A stretch of 64,000 bases of DNA from Ammonifex degensii KC4 (GCF_000024605.1 NC_013385.1:186001-250000); one strand, 5' to 3'; shown: positions 6,583 through 16,288, counted from the stretch's first letter. Numbers and translations are program-made. The notes: a model not told the origin generated them from the letters alone.

Positions 6583-7692
6583 ATGACCTGGCGGCGCTGG
6601 ATAGCGCCCGTTGCGCTTTTGGCCTTTGTAGCCGGTATATTTTTTGCTGCCGGCTGCTACTACGCTTCTAGCTCTAAGACTCCTGCGCTGGCGGACACCC
6701 AGGTGGCTCCGGGGGTGGGTCCGGACGCTATCGCCAACATCGTGGCTCAGGCCAGCCCGGCGGTGGTGAAGATCGACACCATAGCTCCTAAGTTCGATCC
6801 TTTCTTTAATAATCCATTTTTCCGGCAGTTTTTTGGCGATATTCCGCGGATGCAGGAATACCAGCAGGGATTGGGATCAGGTTTCTTTATCTCTGACGAC
6901 GGGTACATACTGACTAACGAGCACGTAATCGACGGGGCTTCTCAGATCACGGTCACAGTTTCAGGCTTCTCTCAGCCCTTTAAAGCGCGGGTGGTGGGCG
7001 CGGATTATGATCTTGACCTGGCCATTTTAAAGATCGATGTGCCCCAAAAGGTACCTTTCCTAAAGCTGGGCGATAGCGAAAAAATGCGGGTGGGCGACTG
7101 GGTAATAGCCATCGGCAACCCTTACGGTCTTGACCACACCGTCACGGTAGGGGTGCTCAGCGCCAAGGGCCGACCGATCGACATCGGCAACCGCCACTAC
7201 AAGAACCTCCTGCAGACCGATGCTGCCATTAACCCTGGCAACAGCGGTGGGCCGCTTTTGAACCTCAAGGGCGAGGTCATAGGTATTAACACGGCGGTTA
7301 ACGCCCAGGCCCAGGGAATAGGCTTCGCCATTCCCTCGGACACGGTGAAGAGCGTGCTCAACGAACTCATGACCAAGGGTAAGATCATCCGCCCCTGGTT
7401 GGGTGTACAGGTAGGACCGGTGGACGAGAACGTCGCCCAGTACCTGGGCCTGCCCAAGGCGGAAGGGGCGCTGGTGCTGGGGGTGGTTCCGGGTAGCCCG
7501 GCCGATAGGGCGGGCATTACACGAGGGGATGTCATCCTGGAGATTAACGGGAAGAAGGTAAAGACTCCGGACGACCTGGTGGCGGCGGTTAAGGAGCTGA
7601 AGGTAGGATCTCAGGCCAACCTCTTGATTTGGCGGGGCGGCAAGCTCTTAAGGGTGCAGCTTCAGGTGACGGAGAAGCCTGCAGGCTGGTAA
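6583..7692 (+). CDS. Membrane-anchored HtrA/DegP-type serine protease with one PDZ domain
   Basis: Envelope quality-control protease of 369 residues. An N-terminal anchor (residues 7-25) ends near AAGC, which could also serve as a lipobox. A trypsin-like domain (about 50-265) carries the triad H114 (TNEHVI), D145 (LDLAIL) and S221 (NPGNSGGPL). One PDZ domain (about 275-365, ALVLGVVPGSPADRAG) follows, typical of Gram-positive HtrA. ATG 6583 follows GGGGGGTGGGAAA; a longer in-frame extension would run back through the terminator hairpin and is rejected. It has its own promoter and terminator, so it is probably monocistronic. Confidence 0.93.
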   Translation: MTWRRWIAPVALLAFVAGIFFAAGCYYASSSKTPALADTQVAPGVGPDAIANIVAQASPAVVKIDTIAPKFDPFFNNPFFRQFFGDIPRMQEYQQGLGSGFFISDDGYILTNEHVIDGASQITVTVSGFSQPFKARVVGADYDLDLAILKIDVPQKVPFLKLGDSEKMRVGDWVIAIGNPYGLDHTVTVGVLSAKGRPIDIGNRHYKNLLQTDAAINPGNSGGPLLNLKGEVIGINTAVNAQAQGIGFAIPSDTVKSVLNELMTKGKIIRPWLGVQVGPVDENVAQYLGLPKAEGALVLGVVPGSPADRAGITRGDVILEINGKKVKTPDDLVAAVKELKVGSQANLLIWRGGKLLRVQLQVTEKPAGW

Positions 7693-7712
7693 GCTTAAAG
7701 CTTTGGCGGCGG

Positions 7713-7750
7713 GAAAGCGGGTAAAACTTTTACCCGCTTTCTCAGTTTTT
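7713..7750 (+). terminator. Intrinsic terminator after the htrA-type gene
   Basis: GAAAGCGGGTAAAA (7713-7726) is an inverted repeat of TTTTACCCGCTTTC (7728-7741), followed by TCAGTTTTT. The T-run ends 20 bp before the next start codon. Confidence 0.85.
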
Positions 7751-7769
7751 GCGACGAGGAGGGTGGGTT

Positions 7770-8948
7770 TTGCGTCTAGGTACGGCGGTAATAGCTTTAA
7801 TTTTTGTCTTTTTCCTGGGCCTTGGTCAGGCCTGGGCCGCCCCGCCGGAGGTCAAGGCGGAAGCGGCGGTGCTGATGGAAGCCGAGACAGGGCAGATACT
7901 CTATGCCAAAAACCCGGAAGAACGCATGTACCCAGCCAGCACCACCAAGATCCTCACCGCTCTGGTGGTGCTGCAGCACGCGCGGCTAAACGACCAGATC
8001 GTGGCTTCTCCAGAGGCGGTGGGCACCGAGGGCTCTTCCATCTGGCTCAAGGAGGGAGAGAAGCTTTCGGTTAAAGATGCGCTTTACGCGCTCCTGCTCA
8101 ACTCGGCCAATGATGTGGCGGTAGCCCTGGCCCAGAAGGTGAGCGGCAGCATTCCCGCTTTTGCCCAACTCATGAACGAGACGGCCAGGGCTTGCGGGGC
8201 TACCTCTTCCCACTTCACCAACCCGCACGGCCTGCCCGATCCCGAGCATTACACTACCGCTCTTGATCTGGCCCGGATTACCCGGGTGGCGCTGGGCAAC
8301 CGCCTTTTCCGTGAGATAGTGGCCACCAAGACCTACACCTTCCACCGTCCAACTCTGCCCGAGCCTTTTGTTTTGGTCAACCACAACAAGCTGCTCTGGC
8401 GTTACGAGGGAGCCATAGGGGTAAAGACGGGCTACACCACGGCGGCCGGGCAGTGCCTAGTGGCGGCAGCCCAGCGTAACGGCCGGGAACTCATCGCCGT
8501 AATCCTCAAGAGCGAGGGGACGGAGGTCTGGAACGACGCTGTAAAGTTGCTGGACTACGGCTTTAACGCTTTCAAGCCCGTGGAACTTTTCAAGAAAGGG
8601 GAAACCTTGGGCCAGGCCGAAATACCGGGAGGGAACCAGCCCCTGCTTCTGATCGCGGGTGAAAGCTTTATTTATTACGTTCCCACGGAGGAAAGAGCTT
8701 TTTCTCTTCCCCGCTGGCAGGTACATCTGAACCCGCTGCGCTTGCCGGTAAGGGCGGGGGAAAGGGTAGGGGAGGTACTGGTGACGACGGGTAAAGGAGA
8801 AGGAATGAAAATCCCCGTGGTGGCCGGGAACGCGATTTCCCCTCTTCCCTTCTGGCAACGCACCAGCGGCAAGGTGACGCTGGGCGTTTTGGGTCTGGCG
8901 GCCGGAGCCATTTATGCCTCCCGCCGACGCCGGAAGCGGCGTTTCTAG
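7770..8948 (+). CDS. dacF: D-alanyl-D-alanine carboxypeptidase (PBP5/DacF type)
   Basis: Penicillin-binding protein that trims the terminal D-Ala from peptidoglycan stem peptides outside the membrane. Of 392 residues, the first ~24 are a signal peptide ending AWA-APP. Active-site motifs are STTK (nucleophile S57, Lys60), SAN in LLNSANDVA, and KTG in GVKTGYT. A PBP5-like C-terminal beta domain follows, then one hydrophobic segment (VTLGVLGLAAGAIYA) and a basic tail RRRRKRRF, which anchor it. TTG 7770 was chosen from GAGGAGGG at 7756-7763. The stop overlaps the convergent transporter gene by 4 bp. The choice of dacF among paralogues is tentative. Confidence 0.92.
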   Translation: MRLGTAVIALIFVFFLGLGQAWAAPPEVKAEAAVLMEAETGQILYAKNPEERMYPASTTKILTALVVLQHARLNDQIVASPEAVGTEGSSIWLKEGEKLSVKDALYALLLNSANDVAVALAQKVSGSIPAFAQLMNETARACGATSSHFTNPHGLPDPEHYTTALDLARITRVALGNRLFREIVATKTYTFHRPTLPEPFVLVNHNKLLWRYEGAIGVKTGYTTAAGQCLVAAAQRNGRELIAVILKSEGTEVWNDAVKLLDYGFNAFKPVELFKKGETLGQAEIPGGNQPLLLIAGESFIYYVPTEERAFSLPRWQVHLNPLRLPVRAGERVGEVLVTTGKGEGMKIPVVAGNAISPLPFWQRTSGKVTLGVLGLAAGAIYASRRRRKRRF

Positions 8949-9856
8949 TGGTCGGGCAAGAGTTTCTCCAGGAGGCGGGCTAAAGGACGGCAGAAAGGAA
9001 GTAGTATAAGGCTGGTTACGAGGTTATAGAGGGTGTGGGCGTTGGCGATCTCGTGCGCTGGCCCGGAGCTGAGCCAGCGGGCCAGCATCCCCCAAGGATG
9101 AAGCAAGGGAAAGAAGAGCAAGGCCCCTCCCAGGTTAACCAGAAAGTGAGCCAGCGCTACCCTCCTCCCGGCGTTGGAACTGACTAGAGAGACCAGGAGG
9201 GCTGTAAAGCAGGTTCCTAGGTTGTTGCCTAGAACGAACACCAGGGCGGTCTCGCGGGTTATCACCCCCTGGGCATAAAGGGTCATAGCCAGGCCGGTAG
9301 TCAGGCTGGAGGAGTGTACCAAGGCGGTGACTAAGGTGGATAAGAGGAAGGCCAGGAAGTGACTTTCCTCGGCGGCGTTGAGCGGGGCCAGAAGCCAGGG
9401 ATGTTGCCCCAGCCCCTTGCACCCGCTTTCGAACCAGGCGATTCCTGCGAATATCATGCCCAGTCCTAAAAATCCCATCCCGGCATGTCGCCAGGGGGGG
9501 CGTTTCAGCAAAAGGAGAATCCCCAGAGCGCCCAGACAATAAGCCATTGCTCCCGGTTTTAAGGCCATGAGTTGTACCGTAAGAGTAGTTCCCACGTTAG
9601 CTCCTAAGATAACCCCGATGGCTTCTGGCAAGGGAAGGAAGCGGCTGTGTACCAGACCCACGGTCAAAACCGAAACGGCGGTGCTGCTCTGGGTAAGTGC
9701 GGCGGCTGCCAAACCGGCCAGAAAAGAGCACCAGGGGCCGGCGAGCAGGGTGCCGAGCAAAGCGGTCGCCCGGTTGCCTGCCAATCGGACCAGCCCCTCC
9801 TGAGCAAGCTTCAACCCTCCTAAAAGCAAGAGGAATCCGGCTATTACCTCGAGCAT
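8945..9856 (-). CDS. Na+/phosphate cotransporter family membrane protein (NptA/PhoU-linked type)
   Basis: Integral membrane protein of 303 residues with about eight hydrophobic segments. It has the two inverted repeats of the Na/Pi-cotransporter family (PF02690): QSSTAVSVLTVG then GANVGTTLT, and HSSSLTTGLAM then GNNLGTCFTALL. The QSSS-like and GNN(L/V)GT motifs form the ion and phosphate site. Some bacterial members have a C-terminal PhoU domain; this one ends without it. The gene is convergent with dacF and divergent from the glycogen cluster. Real substrate selectivity is not visible. Confidence 0.88.
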   Translation of the reverse strand: MLEVIAGFLLLLGGLKLAQEGLVRLAGNRATALLGTLLAGPWCSFLAGLAAAALTQSSTAVSVLTVGLVHSRFLPLPEAIGVILGANVGTTLTVQLMALKPGAMAYCLGALGILLLLKRPPWRHAGMGFLGLGMIFAGIAWFESGCKGLGQHPWLLAPLNAAEESHFLAFLLSTLVTALVHSSSLTTGLAMTLYAQGVITRETALVFVLGNNLGTCFTALLVSLVSSNAGRRVALAHFLVNLGGALLFFPLLHPWGMLARWLSSGPAHEIANAHTLYNLVTSLILLPFCRPLARLLEKLLPDH

Positions 9857-9981
9857 CTTCCCCCGGCGAAAAATTTATGTCCTTAAGTCCTTTTCCATGC
9901 TAAAATAAGATTGAGCAGGAGAAAAATGGCGGGGAGCGGAGCAGAGATGTGTAAACACCTTTGGAGAGAGGAGGCCCAAAT

Positions 9982-10407
9982 ATGGGGGAGCCGCGCCTCG
10001 CCAGGGAGTACGGGGATAATGTGTTAGTTTTAATCCCCCGCGAGCCCTCGGTGCTGTTTGCCTATTGGGAGCTATCACCTGCTACTCAGTTAGCGATTGC
10101 GGGTAAGAAATGGGGTCTGCGCCTCTGGTCCCGTCGCGGTGCCCACCTGACGCTACTGCGCGAAGTGTTCCCCTCCTTCTTCTGCGGCGACTGGTACTTT
10201 ACCGAACTGGAAGCCGGTGCGAGCTATCGGTGCGAGCTCGGCTGGTGGGAAAACAGCTTTTTTGTTCCCTTGCTGGTCTCCGGCTGGGCCGAAACTCCGC
10301 CTGTTCCTGTTCCCTGGAGACCTCCCCTGCCGGAGGAATTGCCGGAAGCAAGGCTTTTGGCGGAGGCAAGGCAGGAGATCGGAGTAGGCTATTTCTCCTG
10401 GTATTAG
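9982..10407 (+). CDS. DUF4912 domain protein
   Basis: Protein of 141 residues dominated by one DUF4912-like domain: DNVLVLIPREPSVLFAYWEL, then LRLWSR, and a WYFTELEAGASYRCELG strand near 70-90. The domain resembles a carbohydrate-binding beta-sandwich and often lies beside GH57 and glycogen synthase genes in thermophilic Firmicutes, as here; its biochemical role is not established. ATG 9982 was chosen because GGAGG at 9970-9974 is 7 nt upstream. First gene of a probable three-gene glycogen operon, 26 bp before the next start. Confidence 0.8.
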   Translation: MGEPRLAREYGDNVLVLIPREPSVLFAYWELSPATQLAIAGKKWGLRLWSRRGAHLTLLREVFPSFFCGDWYFTELEAGASYRCELGWWENSFFVPLLVSGWAETPPVPVPWRPPLPEELPEARLLAEARQEIGVGYFSWY

Positions 10408-10433
10408 CTCGGTGAAAAGGGAGTGAAAAAGGT

Positions 10434-13241
10434 TTGGCCCGTGGCTACTTAGCCCTGGTGCTGCACGCCCACCTTCCTTTCGTACGTCACCCGGAGAAAG
10501 AGAGGCAGCTAGAAGAGAACTGGTTTTATCAGGCCCTCAACGAGTGCTACCTTCCTCTCCTCGACCTCTTTTACCGGCTGGTGAAAGAAAAGGTGCCTTT
10601 CCGTTTGACCTTCTCCCTTTCCCCTACCCTTCTCAGCATGCTCTCCGACCCTCTGCTTATGGAAAGGTTTGAAGGCTATCTAGGAAGGCTTTTGGCTCTG
10701 GCCTCCCGGGAGAAGGAGCGTACTTCCGGCACTTCCTTTTACCCCTTGGCGCTTTTCTACGAAGAGCGCCTGAAGCGCCATTTCCAGCTTTTCACCGTTG
10801 AGTGGAGGCGCGACTTGATTGGAGCTTTTAAGCAGCTTAATGAGGCAGGGGTTTTGGAACTCATCACCACCTGCGCCACCCACGGTTACCTGCCCCTCAT
10901 CCGCGGGCGCGAAGCGCGGCGTGCGCAAATTCGTACCGGACTTGACTTCTTCGCCACCTGCTTCGGCTTTCGCCCCTCCGGTTTCTGGCTACCGGAGTGC
11001 GGCTATGCCCCCGGTGTGGACGAGCTTCTGGCGGAGGAAGGCATCCGTTACTTTTTCCTGGAGACGCACGGGATTTTGAGTGCTTCACCTCCGCCACCGC
11101 ACGGGGTTTATGCCCCCGTTCTTACTCCGGCAGGGGTGGTGGCGCTGGGGCGGGATCCTGACAGTTCCCGGCAGGTCTGGGACCGGCACGTCGGCTACCC
11201 CGGCGACTATTGGTACCGGGAGTACTACCGGGACATAGGGTATGAGCTTCCCTGGGACTACCTGGCCCCTTACCTCCCTTCCGATGCGGTCAGGACCGAT
11301 ACCGGCTTTAAGTACTACCGCATTACGGGCAAAGAGGAAAAGGAGCCTTACCGGCCGGAAAAGGCGCGGGAGAGGGCGGCCGAGCATGCCCGGCACTTCT
11401 GGCAGCAGCGCTCGGAGCAGGCAGAGTACCTTTACCGCTGCTTGGGCTGGCCGCCCATAATCGTGGCTCCCTACGACGCCGAGCTCTTCGGCCACTGGTG
11501 GTTCGAAGGCCCCTGGTGGCTGGAAGACCTGCTGCGTCTGGGAAGGACCGGAGAGGACGGACTTTTGCTGGCCACTCCCTCCGATTACCTGCAGGCTCAT
11601 CCCCCCATCCACCGGGCTCAGCTCAGCCTTTCCAGCTGGGGGGAAGGGGGTTACAGCCGCGTATGGCTTAATCCGGCCAACGACTGGATCTACCGCCACA
11701 CCCACCGGATGGAGGAAAAGATGACCGTCCTCTGCGATCTGTGCCCCGAGGCTGAGGGGATAAAAAAGCGAGCGCTTGACCAGGCGGCGCGGGAGCTCCT
11801 GCTGGCCCAGTCCAGCGACTGGGCCTTTATTCTTTACGTCGGCTCGACAGTGGAATACGCCCGCGGGAGGGTGGAAGAACACGTTACCAACTTCTGGCGT
11901 CTGGTGGAAGGGGTGCTGCAGGAAAGGATAGAGGAGGACTTTCTCCGGCAGTGCGAGGCCAAAAATAACCTTTTTCCCCGGCTCGACTACCGGGTTTACA
12001 GCCGCTTCTGGCAGCGGGACGGATTCGGTAGGCCGCGCCTTAAGGTGCTTTTCCTTTCCTGGGAGTACCCTCCCCGCGTGGTAGGCGGGCTAGGAAGGCA
12101 TGTCTACGACCTCACCCGTGCTCTGGCCCAGTGGGACCAGGGGATTACTGTGCTGACCGTGGGCTCCCCAGGGATACCCGCCTACGAGGAGATCGAAGGG
12201 GTAAAGGTCCACCGGGTTGAGGTGGGAGGAGGGGACTTTCTGGCCTGGGTGGAGAACATGAACCGGGCCATGGTAGAAAGGATGGAGCGCCTAAAGAACG
12301 AAGGGGAAAGCTTCGATTTGATTCACGGGCACGACTGGATGATAGCGGAAGCGGCCCTGTGGGCCAAAAGTGAGCTTGGTCTTCCGCTGGTGGTCACCAT
12401 TCATGCCACCGAGTACGGCCGCCACGGGGGGATTTACACCCCCCTGCAGGCTTTTATTCACGGAAGGGAGGGGCATTTGGCCCAGGCTGCTGACCTTATC
12501 GTGTGCTGCAGCGAGTACATGAGGCGGGAAGTAAGTGGACTTTTCGGGATAAAACACGATAAGATTAAAGTGATACCTAACGGGGTTGATCCGGAAACGC
12601 TGGGAGTCAAAGGGTGGCGGGGGCCGGCCCCGGCTTCTCCGGAGCCGCTGATTGTTTTCCTGGGGCGCCTGGTGCCGGAAAAGGGTGCGCAGGACCTGAT
12701 AAGGGCCCTTCCGCTTATCCGGAAAGAGATTCCCGGTGCCCGGCTGGTGCTCTGCGGCCGGGGCTATTATGAAGAGGAGCTGCGCCGCTGCGTGCAGCGG
12801 GAAGAAGTAGAAGACTGCGTGACCTTTGCCGGTTTCGTGGACGGCCGGGCCAGGGAGGCTTTACTGCGAGAGGCGGCAGTGGCCGTCTTCCCCAGCCACT
12901 ACGAACCTTTCGGCATCGTAGCCCTAGAGGCCATGGCGGCGCAGGTGCCGGTGGTAGTGGGGGACACAGGGGGCCTGGCGGAGTTGGTGGAGCACGGCGT
13001 CGACGGCTTTAAATTCCCTCCCGGCGACTGCCGCCTCCTGGCCCGCTATGTGGTGGAGCTCTTGCGCCATCGCTCGCTAGCTGAGGAATTTTGCCGCCGT
13101 GCCTGGCTTAAAGTTCGCTCCCGCTACTGCTGGCGGCACCTGGCAGGCGTCACGTTAGAAGTTTACAGCGAGCTTTTGGCCCGGAAAAAAGAAGGTGGAG
13201 GGAAAAGGATTGCCACGCCCTCTGGTGATAGGCAACGGTAG
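10434..13241 (+). CDS. Fusion of GH57 1,4-alpha-glucan branching enzyme and GT4/GT5 glycogen synthase-like glycosyltransferase
   Basis: Two-domain enzyme of 935 residues. Residues 1 to about 530 are a GH57/DUF1957 branching enzyme: it starts LALVLHAHLPFVRHPE and has nucleophile E188 in FWLPECGY and acid D348 in APYDAELFGHWWFEG, the two key positions of characterised thermophile enzymes. Residues ~540-915 are a GT-B glycosyltransferase: VLFLSWEYPPRVVGGLGRHV, IHGHDWM, IPNGVDPE, and the nucleotide-sugar motif HYEPFGIVALEAMA. One protein could thus extend and branch glycogen. The start is TTG 10434. Its end overlaps the GH15 gene by 32 bp. Confidence 0.92.
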   Translation: MARGYLALVLHAHLPFVRHPEKERQLEENWFYQALNECYLPLLDLFYRLVKEKVPFRLTFSLSPTLLSMLSDPLLMERFEGYLGRLLALASREKERTSGTSFYPLALFYEERLKRHFQLFTVEWRRDLIGAFKQLNEAGVLELITTCATHGYLPLIRGREARRAQIRTGLDFFATCFGFRPSGFWLPECGYAPGVDELLAEEGIRYFFLETHGILSASPPPPHGVYAPVLTPAGVVALGRDPDSSRQVWDRHVGYPGDYWYREYYRDIGYELPWDYLAPYLPSDAVRTDTGFKYYRITGKEEKEPYRPEKARERAAEHARHFWQQRSEQAEYLYRCLGWPPIIVAPYDAELFGHWWFEGPWWLEDLLRLGRTGEDGLLLATPSDYLQAHPPIHRAQLSLSSWGEGGYSRVWLNPANDWIYRHTHRMEEKMTVLCDLCPEAEGIKKRALDQAARELLLAQSSDWAFILYVGSTVEYARGRVEEHVTNFWRLVEGVLQERIEEDFLRQCEAKNNLFPRLDYRVYSRFWQRDGFGRPRLKVLFLSWEYPPRVVGGLGRHVYDLTRALAQWDQGITVLTVGSPGIPAYEEIEGVKVHRVEVGGGDFLAWVENMNRAMVERMERLKNEGESFDLIHGHDWMIAEAALWAKSELGLPLVVTIHATEYGRHGGIYTPLQAFIHGREGHLAQAADLIVCCSEYMRREVSGLFGIKHDKIKVIPNGVDPETLGVKGWRGPAPASPEPLIVFLGRLVPEKGAQDLIRALPLIRKEIPGARLVLCGRGYYEEELRRCVQREEVEDCVTFAGFVDGRAREALLREAAVAVFPSHYEPFGIVALEAMAAQVPVVVGDTGGLAELVEHGVDGFKFPPGDCRLLARYVVELLRHRSLAEEFCRRAWLKVRSRYCWRHLAGVTLEVYSELLARKKEGGGKRIATPSGDRQR

Positions 13242-15216
13242 GATAATGGTGACCTTCGACGGGAACCTGGAGATGCGTGATTTCTTTTACCCGCACGTGG
13301 GGCAGTGGAACCATCTCCAGGGCAACCGGAACCGTCTGGGGGTGTGGACGGAGGGGAGGTTCAGTTGGGTAAGCGAGCCGTCCTGGGAGAAGTGCCTCAG
13401 CTATAAGGAGGACACTCTGGTAACCGATTGCCGAGCCTTCAATGCCGAACTGGAAGTGAGCCTCCTGGTAAACGATGCGGTACACCGGCGGGAAAACATT
13501 TACCTTAAGCGCATAGTGGTGCAAAATCTGGCTAACCGGGAGCGGGAGATAAGGCTTTTTCTGGGGCAGGACTTTTCGGTAGACGAAAACGAAGTGGGGG
13601 ATACCGTCTTCTTCGATCCCTTCCGGCACGTCTTGTGTCACTACAAGCGCAATCGCTACTTCCTCATAGCCGGCAGGAGTAGCCGGGGATTTTTTGACCA
13701 GTTCGCCACCGGGGTGAAGGGCTTTGCCGGGGCAGAGGGAACCTGGCGCGACGCCGAAGATGGAGTTTTGAGCGGCAACGCTATCGCCCAGGGTTCGGTG
13801 GACAGTGTCATCGGCTTCAACCTTTTTCTCCCCCCTTGGGGGGAAGAGACCATCTTCTACTGGATCTGCGTGGGGCGCAACATCCAGGAGGTACGGGCTT
13901 TAGATCAGTTCGTGCGGGAGCAAACGCCAGAAGAGCTTCTCTTCCGAACGGAGACTTACGGCCGGGCTTTTCTTTCCGTACACCCGCGCGAGGAGCAGCT
14001 GGTGGAGGATCTTTCTCCCCAGCTTCTGAACGCTTACCGGCGCAGCCTGCTTGTAATAAGGGCCCATGTCGATAGCGAAGGGGCTATCATCGCCTCCCCC
14101 GACTCTGATATCCTGGCCACCAACCGCGACCACTATTGCTACCTCTGGCCGCGCGACGGAGCCTTTATCGCCTATTCCCTTATAAAGGCCGGTTACGGTC
14201 GACTTACCCGGAGGTTTTTTGATTTCTGCGCCGACGCCTTAACCGACAAGGGCTACCTTCTGCACAAATACAATCCCGACGGTACTGCGGGATCTAGCTG
14301 GCACCCCTGGCTGGCCGAAGGGGTTATCCAGCTCCCCATCCAGGAGGACGAGACGGCACTGGTCCTGTGGGCCCTGTGGGAATATTACCAGGAAGAAAGA
14401 GATCTGGAGTTTGTTCTGAAACAGTACCACGCCTTCGTGCGGCCGGCGGCCAATTTCCTCTGCGGCTACGTGGACAAGGCTTTGCATCTCCCTGCCGAGT
14501 CTTACGATCTGTGGGAGGAAAGGCGGGGTATTTTTACCTTCACTGCCTCGACGGTGTACGCTGGTCTTAGGGCGGCAGGGGACCTCGCGGAGCTTTTCGG
14601 GCAGCCCCGCCTGGCGGAGCGCTACCGCCAGAGCGCGGAAGAGATAAGGGAGGGGATCCTCGAGCACCTTTACGACCCGGCACGGGAGTATTTCCTGCGA
14701 GGCCTGATCTTCAACCGGGAGACTGGCTGTTTCGAACCCGACCCCACGGTGGACAGCAGCGTGGCTGGGGTGTTTCTCTTCGGTGTGCTTCCCCCGCACG
14801 ACTACCGGGTGGGGAAGACGATGGAAAAGGTGCGGGAGACCCTCTGGGTAAAAACCCCGGTGGGAGGGATCGCCCGGTATTACGGGGATTATTACTTCCG
14901 ACAGACGGAGGACCTGAGCAGGGTACCGGGCAACCCCTGGATCATATGTACCCTCTGGCTGGCCCAGTACTACCTACGGGTGGCGCGCAGCGTTGAGGAA
15001 CTGCGCCGAGCGCGTGAGCTTTTGGAGTGGTGCGTGCGCCACTCCTTACCTACCGGTGTAATGCCCGAGCAGTTGCATCCCTTTACCGGAGCACCCCTTT
15101 CCGTAGCTCCTCTTGCCTGGTCGCACTCCGCCTACGTGACCACTTTACAGGAATACTGTGCCCGCTACCGCGAACTTCTGCGGGCGCGGGAAGAGCTACA
15201 GTTCACTTTTGGCTGA
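13210..15216 (+). CDS. GH15 family glucoamylase-like protein
   Basis: Cytoplasmic protein of 668 residues without a signal peptide. The N-terminal beta-sandwich (about 1-260) and C-terminal (alpha/alpha)6 barrel are typical of bacterial and archaeal GH15 enzymes that release glucose from glycogen or alpha-glucans, or cleave trehalose. Barrel landmarks are YLWPRDGAFIAYSL, the likely acid E436 in DLWEERRG, and the likely base near E620 in MPEQLHP. TTG 13210 is preferred since GGAGG near 13197-13201 lies about 8 nt upstream. Overlap with the GH57-GT gene implies translational coupling. Substrate (maltodextrin or trehalose) is uncertain. Confidence 0.9.
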   Translation: MPRPLVIGNGRIMVTFDGNLEMRDFFYPHVGQWNHLQGNRNRLGVWTEGRFSWVSEPSWEKCLSYKEDTLVTDCRAFNAELEVSLLVNDAVHRRENIYLKRIVVQNLANREREIRLFLGQDFSVDENEVGDTVFFDPFRHVLCHYKRNRYFLIAGRSSRGFFDQFATGVKGFAGAEGTWRDAEDGVLSGNAIAQGSVDSVIGFNLFLPPWGEETIFYWICVGRNIQEVRALDQFVREQTPEELLFRTETYGRAFLSVHPREEQLVEDLSPQLLNAYRRSLLVIRAHVDSEGAIIASPDSDILATNRDHYCYLWPRDGAFIAYSLIKAGYGRLTRRFFDFCADALTDKGYLLHKYNPDGTAGSSWHPWLAEGVIQLPIQEDETALVLWALWEYYQEERDLEFVLKQYHAFVRPAANFLCGYVDKALHLPAESYDLWEERRGIFTFTASTVYAGLRAAGDLAELFGQPRLAERYRQSAEEIREGILEHLYDPAREYFLRGLIFNRETGCFEPDPTVDSSVAGVFLFGVLPPHDYRVGKTMEKVRETLWVKTPVGGIARYYGDYYFRQTEDLSRVPGNPWIICTLWLAQYYLRVARSVEELRRARELLEWCVRHSLPTGVMPEQLHPFTGAPLSVAPLAWSHSAYVTTLQEYCARYRELLRAREELQFTFG

Positions 15217-15234
15217 TCAAGGGGGTTTAGACCG

Positions 15235-16287
15235 TTGTTGTGCGGCTACGCTACGGGAATCGGTAGTCTACCCTATCAGGAAGTGGAACCGGCTTTAAAG
15301 CTTGTTGCCCGCCACTTCTCCCTTTTCCCCCACTGGCCCCAACTACCGCGGCGGACGCGGGCCGAAGGCTTCGTCACCCAGTTCCTAAGCGGTCTTAAAG
15401 TGCACGGGGTCCTGGGGGAAGGGGAAAAGCCCAGCTTTCTCAACCAGGCCGAGGACTGGCCCGAGAGGCTCACCCGCTTTTACACCTTCTACCTGGGAGC
15501 GGAGGAGGGGAGCGAGGAGGCACTGGCCACTTTTATCCCGCCGCGCGAGGCCATAAGCGGCTTTTACGCTTTTCAAGAGGCGGTGGAGCGAGGGGAGTTT
15601 GCCCAGGCGCGGGCCTTTAAAGGGCAGATAGTAGGCCCTTTGACCGTAGGCTTTCAACTCACCGATGCGGCCGGACGCCCGGCCTACTACGACCCGGAGC
15701 TGCGGGAGCTTATCTTACGCACCCTGCAGCTGGCGGCCAGGTGGCAGGCCAGGGAGCTCAAGCGCTGGGGCAGGCCGGTGACGATCTTCATAGACGAGCC
15801 GGGCGTAAGCATTTACGGCCAGTCCACCTACATAACCGTCACCCGGGAGCAGATAATGGCCGATATGGGGGCCCTGGTCGCGGCGCTCAAGGAGGAAGGG
15901 GTTTACGTGGGGGTGCATTCTTGTGCGGCGGTGGACTGGAGCTTGCTCCTGTCACTCCCCATAGACATCCTGAGCTTCGACGCCTACGGCTACTTTTCTT
16001 CCCTTTTCCCCTTCCGCCGGGAACTGGCTGATTTCTTGGAGCGGGGAGGGGTTCTGGCCTGGGGGATAGTACCCACCAGCGAAAAAGCCTGGGAGGAAGA
16101 CCTCTCCTCTTTGCGCCGGCGGCTGGAGGAAGATTGGGCGCAACTGGTGGACAAGGGAATTCCGGAGAAGATCTTGCGGGAGCAGTGGCTGATAACGCCC
16201 AGCTGCGGCACGGGGCTCTTGCCCGAGGATCTGGCCGAGCACATCTACGCCCTGACCAGCACCCTAGCAGCTTCCCTAGGGGGATAA
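15235..16287 (+). CDS. Short MetE/UROD-like TIM-barrel protein (methionine synthase core homologue)
   Basis: Protein of 350 residues resembling only the C-terminal catalytic barrel of cobalamin-independent methionine synthase. Candidate zinc ligands are visible: HSCAAVDW (His and Cys), FIDEPG (Glu) and TPSCGTGLL (Cys). Full MetE has about 750 residues with an N-terminal folate-binding half, absent here, so a different methyl donor such as a corrinoid protein is likely. That is inference. TTG 15235 has AAGGGGG 9 nt upstream. The PHP phosphatase gene follows after 1 bp. Confidence 0.75.
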   Translation: MLCGYATGIGSLPYQEVEPALKLVARHFSLFPHWPQLPRRTRAEGFVTQFLSGLKVHGVLGEGEKPSFLNQAEDWPERLTRFYTFYLGAEEGSEEALATFIPPREAISGFYAFQEAVERGEFAQARAFKGQIVGPLTVGFQLTDAAGRPAYYDPELRELILRTLQLAARWQARELKRWGRPVTIFIDEPGVSIYGQSTYITVTREQIMADMGALVAALKEEGVYVGVHSCAAVDWSLLLSLPIDILSFDAYGYFSSLFPFRRELADFLERGGVLAWGIVPTSEKAWEEDLSSLRRRLEEDWAQLVDKGIPEKILREQWLITPSCGTGLLPEDLAEHIYALTSTLAASLGG

Positions 16288-16288
16288 A

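Noticed and set aside
8945-9856. Plus-strand frames of 78 and 68 residues opposite the Na/Pi transporter
   Set aside because: They are shadows of a clear multi-pass membrane gene on the minus strand.
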